Shown: one piece after another, positions 1 to 11,722 of the stretch
Position numbering within the stretch: position 1 is the stretch's first letter
Layout: every line of letters begins with the position of its first letter
Assembly: GCA_014529385.2 (NCBI GenBank)
Contig: CM043944.1
Span: 91,631,914 to 91,691,913 of the forward strand
DNA length: 60,000 bases
Direction of reading: 5' to 3'
From: Adiantum capillus-veneris
Lineage: Eukaryota > Streptophyta > Polypodiopsida > Polypodiales > Pteridaceae
Position numbers and translations under genes: made by a program
Notes under the pieces: generated by a model
The model's database searches: none
The model's input: the letters and a program-made list of their open reading frames with translations, nothing else
What the model was told of the DNA's origin: nothing

Positions 1-404
1 AGAATCTCAATCACCTTCATGAGTATATTAATCTTAGATATACCTTGTGTCATAATAACTAATAGATCTAAGTCTCCTAAATGATTTTCTCATGTTAAAT
101 TGATCATTTAATATGGGGAAGTACCAAGGGAGGAAAAGCTAGAATATTGGTAAGGCTAGCAGACTGGTCACAATAGGGATCCAAAGGAGGGAAAAAAGGG
201 ATCCAAAGGGGGGTCCATCTACAAAAGAGCAATGTGCATTAATGGTGATTCAAAGACCTTAGGGTTTAGCCCATTAAGACTTCCAAAATTCAAAGGTAAA
301 GTCCAAATGGTCAAGCTTAACAGAATTGGATGCTTTTTGTGAAGACCCCTTGATGGGAGGAGCTGAGCCCTAAAGGTAGAAGAAGACAGAGAAGAGGTGA
401 GAGA

Positions 405-432
405 ACACACACACACACACACACACACACAC
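405..432. repeat. (AC)n microsatellite inside LTR
   Basis: About 14 AC units at the same LTR position where the copies at 35516 and 42816 carry a short GT run and the family 2 LTR (26339-26379) carries a longer AC run. The array is therefore an ancestral LTR feature of variable length. Confidence 0.9.
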
Positions 433-677
433 TCAAGAATTTCCTTTACATAAAGGGCATAGTGGACACATGTCAGGTTCCTAGCCCAGTTGCCTCCAAG
501 GTGCATTCGAATCCTATTGGATGGCCATAGAGGTGAACCAATGAGAATTGTCTAGAGTAAATTTAGTTTAATTCATAATAAAAAAACACTTGATAAAAGA
601 ACCAATAAAAATTAAGCTCTCTAGAAGACTATTTGATAGTCTACCAAGGGGTCCAATGAGAATTCAACAGCCCAATG

Positions 678-2086
678 GCCATTAGAAAATTTCGGAGGTC
701 ATTTGGAGGGCTTTGTAAGAAATTGTATTTCTCTCTCTAGAAACTTTTTTTAAAATGCACTTGCACCTTGTGAGTACGTCCAAAAGGACAACCAGACACT
801 CTGAAAAGTAGATTTATATTTCCAATCGTCCTTGAAAACGGTCACTTTTTTATTTTAATGCGAGCGTCTTTTTCAGGAGGCAGGTGCGGCGCATTCAATG
901 CAGCTTACGTCATCACTGAAAGTTGAAAAGTCACAAACTGTAAAATAGTGATAGATTTTGAGGATTTTGACACCACCAATGCATCCGGAATGCCAAAATA
1001 CCTTAAAAACGAATGTCTACTTGTCTCATTCCGACATCCGGAGAGGCAAAAAATGTCAAAAAACCCCCACAAATGGGCTTTTTACTAAAGGCGCGCGAGG
1101 AGGCATTCTAAAAGTTTAGAATGCCCCTCTGCGCGCCGTTAGTACAAAGCCCATTTTTGGGGGTTTTTGGACACTTATCTTTCCAAAAAGCCCCTTTTTG
1201 GAGGTTTTTGGACATTTTCCTCTCAAAAAGCTCCCTAAAAAAAAGAAAAAAGGGCCTTTTTACTAACGGCGCGCGAGGAGGCATTCCAAAATTTTGGAAT
1301 GCCCCCTCGCGCGCCGTTAGTACAAAGCTTTTTTTAGTGATTTTTGGACACTTATCTTTCCAAAAAGCCCCTTTTTAGAGGTTTTTGGACATTTTCCTCT
1401 CAAAAAGCTCCCTAAAAAGAGGAAAAAATGGCCTTTTTACTAACGGCGCGCGAGGAGGCATTCCAAAATTAATTTTGGAATGCCCCCTCGCGCGCCGTTA
1501 GTACAAAGCTCTTTTTAGTGATTTTTGGACACTTATCTTTCCAAAAAGTCCCTTTTTAGAGGTTTTTGGACATTTTCCTCTCAAAAAGCTCCCTAAAAAG
1601 AGGGAAAAAGGGTCTTTTTACTAACGGCGCGCGAGGAGGCATTCCAAAATTTTGAAATGCCCCCTCGCGCGCCGTTAGTAAAATGTTCTTTTAGGGGTGT
1701 TTGACATTTTTGGCCTCTTTGGATGTCTAAGCGAGGCAATTGGACATTCATTTCTAGGAGATATGTGTGTTCCGGACGCATTGGCAGTATCAAAAGTTTC
1801 AAAATCTTCCACCACTTGATAGTTTTGTGACTTTTTGAGTTCTAGTGATGACGTATCCCGTATCAAATGCACCGCATCTACCTTCTGAAAAAGGTGCTCG
1901 CATTAAATAAAAGAGAGTGCTCGTCTTCAAGGACCACTAGATTATAAAATGAGGAGAGGGACACCTTTTATATTTTTGTTAATATCAATCTATTTTTCTA
2001 CGTAACGTAGGCTCTTCTCTCATTGGAGGAGCTTATTTTCCTCTCTCTACCAAAAGGCCCTCCAAAAGACCTCCGAAATCTCCTAA
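678..2086. mobile_element. Foldback (long-TIR) DNA transposon, non-autonomous
   Basis: The block interrupts an LTR that is continuous in other copies. Its ends are inverted copies: CATTAGAAAATTTCGGAGG on the left, and CATTAGGAGATTTCGGAGG when the right end is read on the minus strand. The inverted similarity continues inward for about 400 bp per arm, for example ACGTCATCACT near 907 against AGTGATGACGT near 1844, and TGTCTCATTCCGACATCC near 1022 against its counterpart near 1725. The middle is a tandem palindrome array. No transposase ORF is visible, so it must be mobilised in trans. Long arms suggest a Mutator-like or Foldback class, but a clear target duplication could not be fixed. Confidence 0.7.
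1083..1682. repeat. Tandem array of four GC-rich palindromes
   Basis: Four copies of a near-perfect palindrome start near 1083, 1259, 1438 and 1618, so the period is about 176-180 bp. Each arm contains CTAACGGCGCGCGAGGAGG followed by CATTCC, with a loop of a few A/T. Spacers of about 115 bp repeat GTTTTTGGACA and CCAAAAAG motifs. Copy 1 has a C to T change in the left arm matched by G to A in the right arm, so pairing is kept. Copy 3 has a longer AT centre that is still palindromic. RNA from either strand could form stable hairpins. Confidence 0.85.
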
Positions 2087-5040
2087 TGCTTGCGTGATTC
2101 CTATTGGCGACAAGACTAAGAGGTCCAATGAGAGTTTAATTGAATTATTTAAATACCTAAAGCTCTCACAAAAGGGGAAAGGGAGACACATGTCACAAGG
2201 CTAGCAATTATGCTTCTAATTTATGACTGGCTAAGCTTTACAGGGCCCAATGGGATGCCAACATGAGCAATTAGCAAGAGGGGTTGAAAAAGAGAGAGAG
2301 GGAGCTGATTTTTGCAAGGCATTATCACACTCACACAACTCATGCGTGGAGCAGAGAACTTTCTCTCCTTCTCTAAGCTTTAATGGAAAGCTCATCATCT
2401 TCTCCAAGCTTTTGAGAAGGGAGGCCTACACCAACAACTCTTGGCTTTGTGATGCAAATCCAACCAAGAGCCAAGCTTCAATGCATGCTCATCTTCTCTA
2501 CCATGCTAATTACTAAGCTATGCTAAGCTATTAAGAGTGATTATGTGAGGAGAAATACTTCTTTCCCGTAAGAATACTTCTTCTTCCTCTAGATCTACTC
2601 TTGCTCCCTTTGCGTGAACACTTTTTAGCCTCAAGGGGTGCATTGTGGGAAAGTTTATGAAGATCTTCATGGATTTTTCCAATGACCTCATTGCCGATAG
2701 TAGCATACATTATAGACATTGTGATTAGAAGAGAGGGAAGAAATAAATCTCTCTTAGCAGGCACAATAGAGACGCTTCTGCTACATATGATGCCTAACTC
2801 TATATTGTATATTTAGACTGAAGCAGCTAGTGCCATGTGTGGTGCAGGATGGGTCTCAAAAAGCGTCTGCAAATGTAATCCATAGAGCATGATGAACACC
2901 ACTTATTGATCTAGTTGAGCATGCAAGAATGTATGCTTGATAATATGCACTATAAATATTGTGGTTCCTATCATTGCACAATGACCTTTTAAATTTGTTC
3001 ATGATAGTGAATGTGAAGTTGTAAATCCTTGTCTACATTCACAAGATAGTGTTAATTATTCTATCACCACAATGAAGTAATCCTCACAAATGCACAAAGG
3101 ACCATCCTTGACTCTTTTTTGTCCTTGTCTTTGGCTTGCAGACCTTACTCAAGGGGGTGATAACATTCACTCTCTCTCATATGGATCCCTTAGACCCGAA
3201 CACCATTACTTACCGATCCAACTTTCCAATCGGAGTCATCAGACTAAATTCAAACTCAACCTTCCAGGGTCAACTGGTGGGAGTTCTCTTGTTCACCCTT
3301 GGTTCAAGGTCACTAACACATTTTCTTGGTTATGGCTGAGCACAAACATTAGAGTGTTCCCATAAGGTTATTGTATTTAATAGCTACACAAAGCCCTTGT
3401 TTCCAAGTTTAATTCCCGCTCCATAGATCGTAATCCCTTATCTTGTTTTTGACTAGACAACATAAAAATTGGGTTCAACTTTTCGGTCAACAAATTAACC
3501 CTCCAAAATCCACCACCCACCGAACCATTTGATAAATGCACATTGCCAAGGTAGTACTATGATACTAGAAAACAATATTCCAATCATATCAAACCAAGAA
3601 TACATTTCAAGCATTTGAAAGTAGCATGCAAATTGTTGCATACCCTTGCAAGTGTGCATTTATTAGGTCGTTCCGACCTTTTTTTCTTAAAGAATATTTT
3701 ACTTCTATATTAGTAAAATTATCTAGTTATCTTTTAAGAAATCACATATACTCCTCTAGGCATATCCCTATCCTCATCCCAAAACTTGGGTATCATGTCT
3801 CCTCTACCACGTGTGGAGGCCATGCCTTGGCACAATTTTAAATTCTTATTTTTCTTAATCTTGTGTGGGAAAGACTGACAAAAATAATCTACGCTAGATT
3901 TCTTTTTCAATCAATAATCTGAGAAGTAGAGCAAAGGTCCGGTTGATGAGGACAATTGCGGAATAGTCCATTTAGGTTCCTAGCCTTTCCAAGCTTCCTT
4001 TTCACCAAACAATTAGAAGAGTTACTTAATTAAATCACATCCTCCTCACTTATCCTGATCCCTTCATGGATCCATTGTCCTTCCTCCTTTTCTCGTCAGT
4101 ATCAGGCCTACCCGGACTAAACCAATTTTTAGACGCATCCATGGGTCCCTGTCACCCGGCCCGGACACGCTCCCATTCAATCCCATTTCTAGGGCAATGA
4201 ATGAATTTGAGCTCAAAACATAGACCAATGGTTATCAATCCTAGCCAAAAAGGACCATCCCTCATTATATCCCATAGTTAAACACCTGCACCGGCCTTTT
4301 CCAAGCATGTAAGCCAGAGTTCACATTTAAATCTTCTTTGTTATGCTAGGGCTATCCACGTTAAATGTTCTTGATAAAGTTCTAATCCTAGTTTAAATTT
4401 AGATTAAGTTCTTTGAGTTATAATCTCCTTGTTCCTAGTTCATTGTAATATTTAATCAAACAAGACCTTAAGAAATACAATGGAGTTTAAGGTTTTTGTA
4501 TAGACGTAAGTTTCAAGTTAACCCCGGCTTTGATGAATCCCATTTTGGTCCCTTTGCATCATTTGCCATCCATGGGGAATCTCCATGGAAGCGATGGGAG
4601 TTTTATGTTCAAGCAACATGATCACACAACATCCCTGAAGCTATCTCCTTACTCCCCCCTTTGAAATTCCAAAACAAACTTGAAAGTAGACAAACTTAAA
4701 ATGATCTATGTATATGCTTTCTACAATGAGTTTTTGTTTTGTTCTGATCTATGCATGGTAAACACAAAACTTCGGAATGCACCAACTTGCAATCTTGAGA
4801 CAAATAATCATAAACTTCCTTTGAGTGCTTATGCAAGAGTGAAACCCTTCCATGCATGGTAGTGTAAGCAAAAAAAAAGTGAAGTTCCTAAGAGTGGACA
4901 TGCTAGTGTAGTGATAAATGCTATTGTAATAGGGTATGAATGAATAACAAATCAATCTTCAAGAAGGAATTTAGGTATACCTTTGCTACCGTGGAGAGGA
5001 TTAATTATGTAGCTAGAAGAGGCTTATGGTTTCGGGACTT

Positions 5041-5086
5041 TCCAATTGATGGGGGGGGGGGGGGGGGGGGGGTTAACCTTAATTGG
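5041..5086. repeat. Run of 22 G inside a short inverted repeat
   Basis: A run of 22 consecutive G occupies 5051-5072. It is flanked by TCCAATT (5041-5047) and AATTGGA (about 5081-5087), so the G run sits in the loop of a possible hairpin. A run this long can form a G-quadruplex. Run length is uncertain because homopolymers of this size are error-prone in sequencing. Confidence 0.85.
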
Positions 5087-5477
5087 AAGGAAATTTACAG
5101 TTCCAAGGAAAAACTCCTTTGATTAAGATAGATATACCCTTCAAAACTTAACTCTCCTTGAGAGAATTAGTATTAACTTATTTGTATCACTAAACAAACC
5201 TTACACACATGCTATTTTTCTCTTTGAAAGAAGAAAATTCTATTTCTCAAATTTAAAGAAAAACTTGTGAACCTTTCATAAGAGCATTCTTTTTAGAGTA
5301 AATTATATGCCACTTTGAATAGAATAGTTAATACCAAAATTTTCAATACTTAATTATTCGTGATTATGTGGCAATTATCTCGTGCATCTTCAAAATAGAA
5401 AATAATATTTCTAGTAGGGTTTAAGGGTATGCATAGATATTAATCACATCATCCAACGTGCATGCTATTTTAGTAAG

Positions 5478-5757
5478 ATCTTCAGCCACCAATGGTTAAA
5501 GAGAGTGATTTCTACTCTCTTTATGCCATATTAGTCTGGTAATCTAGAGAAAAAAACTTGAAATATAAGTATGATCTCCAATCACCTATGGTTAATGAGA
5601 GTGATTTCTACTCTCCCTCTGCCATATTAGTATGGTAATCTAGAGAACAAAACATAAAATATAAGTATGATCTCCAGTCACCTATGTTTACAAAGAGTTC
5701 TTTCTACTCTTTCTATGCTATATTAGTCTGGTAATCTAGAGAACTTGAAACAATAGA
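5478..5757. repeat. 96-bp tandem repeat, about 2.8 copies
   Basis: The phrase CACC(A/T)ATGGTTAA recurs at 5487, 5583 and 5679, an exact period of 96 bp. Each unit also holds TTTCTACTCT, GCCATATTAGT and GGTAATCTAGAGAA. Copies differ by point changes only, and the third ends early. It has no coding potential. Confidence 0.9.
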
Positions 5758-5982
5758 ACTTGAAATAATATCGTATTTAGTGCTTAGCAACATTGTTAGT
5801 TGACAAGAGAAAACTAGTAATTTGTCCATCTAAGAAAGAAAAAGTTTTCTTATGTAAGCGTGAGATATTAAGCATGAATTAATGTAGAATGAAGAGTAAC
5901 CCAATGTTTAAGGTGTGCAATAGAATGAAGATGACAAGAAAACATTACCTTGTATGTGTATGGTAAGAGTCTTCTCCTTGCT

Positions 5983-6904
5983 TGTGGGATGCATGTCTAA
6001 CCTCACCATCCTATCTTATTGCAATATTAGCGAGAACCACGATTAAATTGTCAATCCATGGGACAAAGCTGACTCAACTAGTGCATAGAGGCTACAAGAG
6101 GTTGTCAATCTCTCGGAAAACAACTAACAACTCGCGTCTAACTCAAGCTACACTCAAGTGACTGAAATCACCAAAGCCAATCGCTCATAGGCAAACAAAT
6201 CACATCCGTTACAGCCCCATCAAATGACATCCAAACGTAACAAAACTTCTAGAACATGTTGATAAGACCTAAGCACACATGCTTATGGTCTCAAACCCCA
6301 CTTTAGGTCAAGTTACAAAATCACGATTATTAACAGTAGTGGATTTTTTACCTAGTCGTTTTCGACCCAGAATGCATCTAAATGCTTAGCAATGATGCCC
6401 CAATACCCCACCTATGTTTAGTTTTTTATTTGAAAGTGTAAATTCCTAGTTATGATGAAATTATACCGCAGGTCGATAACGCCAAAAGCTACAAAATATT
6501 AGTGATGTGTTTACGTCAATGTGTAGAGCTCTTACATGCAGTTGCAATGCAACAAACGCGACTGCAATGTGACAACCAAGGAGGGAGTAGAAAGCGCAAG
6601 AAGGAGAGGAGTGAGTGTCGTTAGTTCACGCTGTGTATTTCATTATCCAAAACTTATAAGAAACTTACAAAAATTTGCTTTTATACCTTAGCCAAGGTTT
6701 TTGAGTGGTCAAAACTAATAATCTGGAGTTCTACCAAAGCTGGGTAATGACAGGTTGATACAATCTGAAAGCTTGTAGCCCCGGCTCATTAATTACAAAG
6801 TATCCAAGAAAATAGGAGTTATAACATTCCCGATTTATCAAAATAATAAGTGTTTTACAAAGAGAACTCCAAAAAATGGTATCCGTATTTTCTTGCTGCT
6901 AACA
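5983..6904 (-). repeat. 3' LTR of the LARD-like element
   Basis: The 922-bp copy begins TGTGGGATGCATGTC and ends GCTGCTAACA on the plus strand, and matches 11723-12643 over its whole length. The polypurine tract lies directly to its right. Confidence 0.9.
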
Positions 6905-6917
6905 TTCCCTCCCTCCT
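6905..6917 (-). other. Polypurine tract of the LARD-like element
   Basis: Read on the minus strand this is AGGAGGGAGGGAA, directly upstream of the 3' LTR, where plus-strand DNA synthesis would be primed. Confidence 0.75.
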
Positions 6918-7030
6918 CGCCTATGTCGTCGCTTGGCACAACTTTATGGGCGAAAATAGTCTTCAGGCTGGCGGCTAGCGAGTCGGTCTTTAAGCGCATT
7001 CAATGCCTTTTGGTATCTGATTTTCCTTCT

Positions 7031-7516
7031 TTATCGGGCACTTGCAGAAACTGCATGGTTACTCTGTTCTTCAGCTCCACCGCTGAGTAGCCTACAAACG
7101 TTGAGGTTAGATTGTTGGATCACTGGTGCAAATATCTTCGTTCTCCAAGTGAAGAATCCCATGTAGAACACTTCCTCGAACGCCAGCATATTATGTGAAG
7201 GTAAAAACATGCATCTGGCGTAGAAGCCGTAGAGGACTTCTTCGAAAGGTTGGCCACTAAGATCATAGCACAAATCTTTATTTCCCTCGAGGAATGACAT
7301 CCACGGGGAGCCTGCTTGCTTTGGCTCATGAAAAACTTCAATACAAGTGAGCAACATTCGGCATCTTTTATATAACATTGCACAAGAGAGATCCGGTAGA
7401 CTTTTGAAGAAAGACATGGTGCCCGTTAGGGTTTTCACCATGTATTCCTCTGTGGTGGGTCCCTTTTTTGGAGATGGCAATCTTGGGTAGTTCAGCCAGG
7501 TTGGCCACTTCTTCAT
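7031..7516 (-). pseudogene. ORF of unknown function in LARD interior (161 codons)
   Basis: This is the longest frame in the element, on its sense strand. It has no zinc knuckle, protease DSG/DTG or RT motif. The product is mixed hydrophobic and basic with several aromatic-rich stretches such as GFFTWRTKIFAP. It lacks its own convincing start, since the frame is open at both ends of a longer decayed coding block that continues towards 9500. It may derive from a gag or an extra ORF of the autonomous parent. I do not recognise the family. Confidence 0.35.
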
Positions 7517-7603
7517 TAGTGCCTCATGTGCTTGCCAAGTCCTTACTCTTGGTACAGGATAGAAGGTCAGATCTCTTTGCAGGGCTGCAGATGCTCTTGT
7601 GAA

Positions 7604-7918
7604 CTAAATCAAGTACCTTGGGTTTTTGTTCAGCCAGCTCAACCTCCACTTCGGGTGGTCTTTATCTGTTCCATCTATTTGCATGGTTGTATAAAGCCTT
7701 TCTTTAACCTGTTGTAACTCGACCTTTATAAGAGGGTATGGTAGGGATTGTTGGTACCATTGCACATTGATTTGATTAAGAGTGAGTTGTGTAACGTTGT
7801 CAGAGTGAAGAACTCTCAGCTCCAAATCCATCGCAACCTTCCAGTACTCATCCACCTCTCGTGTAATCTTCTCTTTCAGTGCATCTCCTTCAGCCTTGGA
7901 GAGCTGGACCATGGGCAT
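7604..7918 (-). pseudogene. ORF of unknown function in LARD interior (104 codons)
   Basis: A sense-strand frame starting MPMVQLSKAEGD, hydrophilic and probably helical (KAEGDALKEKITREVDEYWK near residues 8-27). It lies upstream, in element orientation, of the 161-codon frame and in a different frame, so the two are likely pieces of one coding sequence broken by indels. No known domain is recognised. Confidence 0.35.
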
Positions 7919-8545
7919 TGTGTCTCATCTATAATGTTTACCCAGAAATCATCCTCACCACTCAGCTCTGCTGTGGATTATGTCTCCAGTTCAATGAATG
8001 ACATTGAGGGTATCTCTAATTGCGGCTGCTCCGAAGTGCCTGCCTCTTCTTGCGTTATGGCTTTCCTTCTCTCAGGAGCTTGTTAACTCTTTTAAGCTCA
8101 GCTATTTTCTTTAGCAACTCTTCTTCTCTCTAGACCCACATCAAAGCCAGGTCCCTGCATTGAGATTGCTCCAGCTCCAGGTTCTTGTTCTTTTTCTCTA
8201 ATGCTTTGTATACTTCATCTATCCCTTTGATCGAGGCTACGGCTGGATTCTCTCGTATTTGCCGTAAGAAAATTTTGGATCATTTATTTCTTTGTTTGGA
8301 GTGTTGTAAAGAAGCGTTTATGACATCCAACTACACTTGAATTTTTTGAGCTGACAGGGCTGTCATCAGAAGTTCGTTTGTAACTTCTGTCAGCTAGTCA
8401 TCCTTGGCTTTACATGCATTTGATAACTTTGTAAGAAGACCACCTAACTCTTCCATCTCCTTCTGTTGTCTATCTCTGGCTAGTTGATGTTGTTCAGCTT
8501 CAGCTTTCATTTCCTGCACTTGCCTTTGAAGATCGGTGATGACGT

Positions 8546-8842
8546 TCATTCTGATTCTAAATATCCTTGGAGAGCGTCAATCACCATCTCGAGTTCTTTA
8601 GCCTTTGTGCTGCGGCTAAGTGCTGTTGTTCGGAGTCTTTTCATCATATCCTGCATTTTTCTTACAGCTGGTCTGACTCGTCTATTTGGTTCAACTTCCG
8701 GTCTCCTGGCACTTGGTTCTGTTCTGAGTCCTTCAAACCAGCCTGTTGGAAATAGTGACTCATGTAGCTCTAGACTAGCCTTAGCATCACCTGATTTTCT
8801 ATGTGATGAGGTGGTTTTTTGGTTTCTTAGCATTACTCTCAA
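8546..8842 (-). pseudogene. Coiled-coil-like ORF in LARD interior (98 codons)
   Basis: The frame is rich in Arg, Glu and Lys, with a helical tail around residues 60-95 that includes MQDMMKRLRTTALSR and AKELEMVIDALQGYL. Such a helix could mediate self-assembly, as in Gag proteins, but no Gag or nucleocapsid motif is present. It is probably the middle of the same decayed coding block as its neighbours. Confidence 0.35.
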
Positions 8843-9107
8843 ATGATCTCACGGTGTTCATCTCTTGGAATTTTTTCTGGCCCTTGTCCCAATATCCAAT
8901 CCCTTACAAATACCCTTGGTATTTGATTTGTTATACCTCCTCATGAGTCATCATAACAAAGTTGTTGTTATAACAATCCCTAAATAGGTAGGTTGGTAGG
9001 TGTGCTCATCCCTTATCTTTGATCTTGAAGATATAGATGATCTTCATGGCCGTTAGTTGTCCTGGTTTGCCAGTCCATAGAAGATGTTTTATGTTTCTAT
9101 CTTTCCA

Positions 9108-9461
9108 TCAATAGACTCCGATCCTAGGATTATCCGTACTAAGCTGTTTTAAAGGCTTCAAATATACTTGATCGTATCCCTCGAATTCTAAAGTTGGTGG
9201 TCTTTCTTTTGCTGACATATCTAGGATTATGGTGTTTACTTCTAACCCCCATTTGTCTACCACATCAGGGTTTTTGACTTGTACATACTGAGTTCCGTTT
9301 CTGTCCATGTACATTTTTCCTTGTTTTTTTGCCCTAATCTCTTCTTTGAACTCAATACCATGGTCATCAATGCGAATAGCATACTCCTCGTTTGGGTCCA
9401 AGTAAACCTGGGCTCCATGGCGGTTTGTCTTGTAAAAAGAGAGTATATGCTTATAGCGCAT
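9108..9461 (-). pseudogene. ORF of unknown function at the 5' end of the LARD coding block (117 codons)
   Basis: This is the first long frame after the leader in sense orientation. It starts MRYKHILSFYKT and includes GAQVYLDPNEEYAIRI and GKMYMDRNGTQYVQV, a beta-rich pattern. The composition is protein-like, with balanced residues and no low complexity. I do not recognise a family, and it is not a typical retroviral gag, protease or RT. Confidence 0.4.
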
Positions 9462-9499
9462 TCTCGTTCCGATTTCCGAGTGAGTCGAGTAAGAAGAAA

Positions 9500-11700
9500 T
9501 TTCAGATGTTGAATCTGAAAAAGTTTATGAGACTTCTTCGAGAATTGTGTGCAAGGAATTGCCTTGATTCACGCTTTCTTCGGTGGATATTCTACTGGAG
9601 GTTTCTCCAAGTATGTCCTGATTTCCTAGTACCCGACCAGATCTCAGGTTCATATAGACTTATGAAGCCCTGGATAGAGTACTCACCTTTGGATTGACTT
9701 GTCGTCAATTTCCACTTGATTTGATTGTAACTTTTTGTCAAGACACTAATTCCTTGTCTGTAACCTATAGACTTATGAAGCTCTGGATAGAGTACTCACC
9801 TTTGAATTGACTTGTCGTCAATTTCCACTTGATTCGATTGCAACTTTTTGTCAAGCCACTGATTCCTTGTCTGCAACCTGATTCCTGTACAAATTTGATC
9901 AAGTTAGGTATTCTTCTATAAAGACAGTAGAGTTTTTGCTAACTCTTGTGATTGCTATGTGTATCACTTCAAAGCGAGCTATGGGAGTCAAAATTTGACT
10001 TTCAGATTTGACTTTAGCAAAAAATCAAAGGATTAATCTGCAACTTGAAAACTGAGTGAACATGTACCAATTTTGATCCGATTGAACCCAAAATTGCTCA
10101 GTGGCTTTATATTATTGGTCCAACAATGTATAAGTTCAAAAGTCAAAATTGATGTCCCTGGGTAGCAGTAGTAAATAATCGAGATTATTTACTTTTGCTA
10201 GTTTTTTCACTTTTTGGATTGTTTTGGCAAGTATACAACTTGTTAGAGTCCCTGGACTAGTTTCAACAAGTTTGGACAAAATCTGATCAAGTTTATCAAC
10301 CATTTTGTGTCCGCAGACTCTGATTTCAAGAATCTGTCTTAAGTCTCACTTGTGTGATCCAATTTTCATCAAAATTGATTTCTGAGGTCTACTTGATATG
10401 CTTGACTTTGTGGTATACTCAAATGTGCAAAATTTTCAAGTTTTGAAGCAGATATAAATAATCGCGATTATTTACTCTAGTTATATTTTTGTAACGTTTT
10501 GCCCCAACTTTGACACAAATCTGTTAACCACCTCAAGTTAAGGTCACTAGCCAAGTTTCATCAAGTTTGGACAATTTTTTGTCAAATGGTCATCAATTAT
10601 CTGTCCGCAGACTAACTTTGCAAATTTGGTCACAATTTTCACTCCAGTGATCCAAATCTTACCAAATTTGGTTTGTGGGCTTATTACAACATGGTAAAGC
10701 TAGTGATATGCTGACTTGGTCAAAAAAGTTGAAAAATGGGACAACTGGCAACTTTTTGTGTCTTTTTGGTCAACTGCGCATGTACACATGTTTATCATAT
10801 CAATATAAGCCTATGAAGCAATTTTCAACAAGTTTGGACAATTGTTTTTCCAATTTTCATTCAAGATTCAAAAAGTCGGTACAAACTTTAGTTTTTACCC
10901 AAGTTTTTGCCAGTTGGTGATCCAAATCTTTTGGGCCTTTACAAAAGTTATTTGTACACATTCAATGAGTTAATGGTATGAACCTTGGTCAATTTAGAGC
11001 AGAAAGTTAATAATCATGATTATTAACTTCAAGCTTGAAATGAAGACTTTTTTGCAATTTTTCCAAAGACAGTCTTTACATGAGCTATTTTCAGCCTATG
11101 AATCAAGTCAAAACTTAATTTGGCCTAAAATGTCAAGAAAAAGTAAATAATCTGAGTTTTGGCCAACTCTTGAAATTTTTACCTCGAAGTGTCATTGAAC
11201 TTACCAATTGATTCAGACAACTTTTAAGCTTATTCTCCAATCGGATTGAGTGGTTTCGAGTCTTTTCGAGCTATTTCTAGCCATACACCTGAAATTCTAC
11301 AACTTCTAATAACAACTCACACTTGATTCTTTCAAAGAGAGAAATGTTCTAAAATGCACCTCGGATCCTACTTACCCTACTCCTAGATTCTCATGCAATG
11401 GGGTTGTGAAAAGTGTCCAAAAACACTCGTTTTCTTGTATCTTATGGTTTTTTGAGCACTGATCTTAAGACTTGTCTCGTCCACCAATCATTCTCAAAAT
11501 CTTAATCTATTTCTAAAATCCTACAATCCTAAAGGCACTCATCAAGTATGATTACTTCCAATCTACCTTTACACGTCAAAAGACGACAATCTTAAGGTAT
11601 GTGGTTTCTAAAAGAAAGTTTTGAACTCTAGGCGATCCTAGAGGAAGTTAAAGAATAATTTCACAAGACGCTCGTGTTTTTTTCTAGTTTAGGTCTCTTC
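9500..11700 (-). other. Non-coding leader of the LARD-like element
   Basis: About 2.2 kb between PBS and the coding block, without a supportable gene. It repeats a handful of phrases: AAGTTTGGACAA, variants of the palindrome AATAATC(G/A)(C/T)GATTATT (near 10174, 10453 and 11008), and a duplicated block near 9655-9740 and 9765-9850 that both contain GGATAGAGTACTCACCTTTG. These may be packaging or dimerisation signals, which is an inference. Confidence 0.5.
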
Positions 11701-11720
11701 GATCCCCGACAGTGGCACCA
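11701..11720 (-). other. Primer binding site of the LARD-like element
   Basis: On the minus strand the bases read TGGTGCCACTGTCGGGGATC, 2 nt from the 5' LTR. This resembles the TGGCGCCGTTGCCGGGGA type (tRNA-Asp) used by several plant Ty3/gypsy lineages such as Athila, with a few mismatches. It sets both the LTR boundary and the element's orientation. Confidence 0.7.
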
Positions 11721-11722
11721 AA

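Larger units (their letters stand above)
48..2605 (+). mobile_element. Truncated Ty3/gypsy LTR (family 1), split by a foldback element
   Basis: The segment starts TGTCATAATAACTAAT and follows the same order of blocks as the LTRs at 54121 and, on the other strand, 34323 and 41621: PPT-proximal start, an AC microsatellite, CCAATGAGAATT-type CAAT boxes, and the stretch naming CATGCTAATTACTAAGC. It is interrupted from about 678 to 2086. The match to the other LTRs stops near 2605 (after GATCTACTCT), so the 3' end of the LTR is missing. No internal retroelement sequence adjoins it, so it is a truncated LTR relic. The 5 bp before it (CCTTG) have no partner. Confidence 0.8.
2606..5977. other. Unassigned AT-rich sequence
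   Basis: No gene, RNA or element could be supported here apart from the two repeats listed separately. Open frames are short (at most 91 codons), lack recognisable motifs and look like chance. The segment is the left host flank of the LTR element that begins at 5983. Confidence 0.5.

Noticed and set aside
1083-1682. Regularly spaced palindromic repeats resembling a CRISPR array
   Set aside because: Spacers are similar to each other, the repeat is far too long, and the context is a plant transposon with inverted arms. There are no cas genes.
3090-3365. Open frame of 91 codons as a possible small gene
   Set aside because: It has no motif, no conserved composition, no neighbouring gene signals, and an overlapping alternative frame of similar quality.
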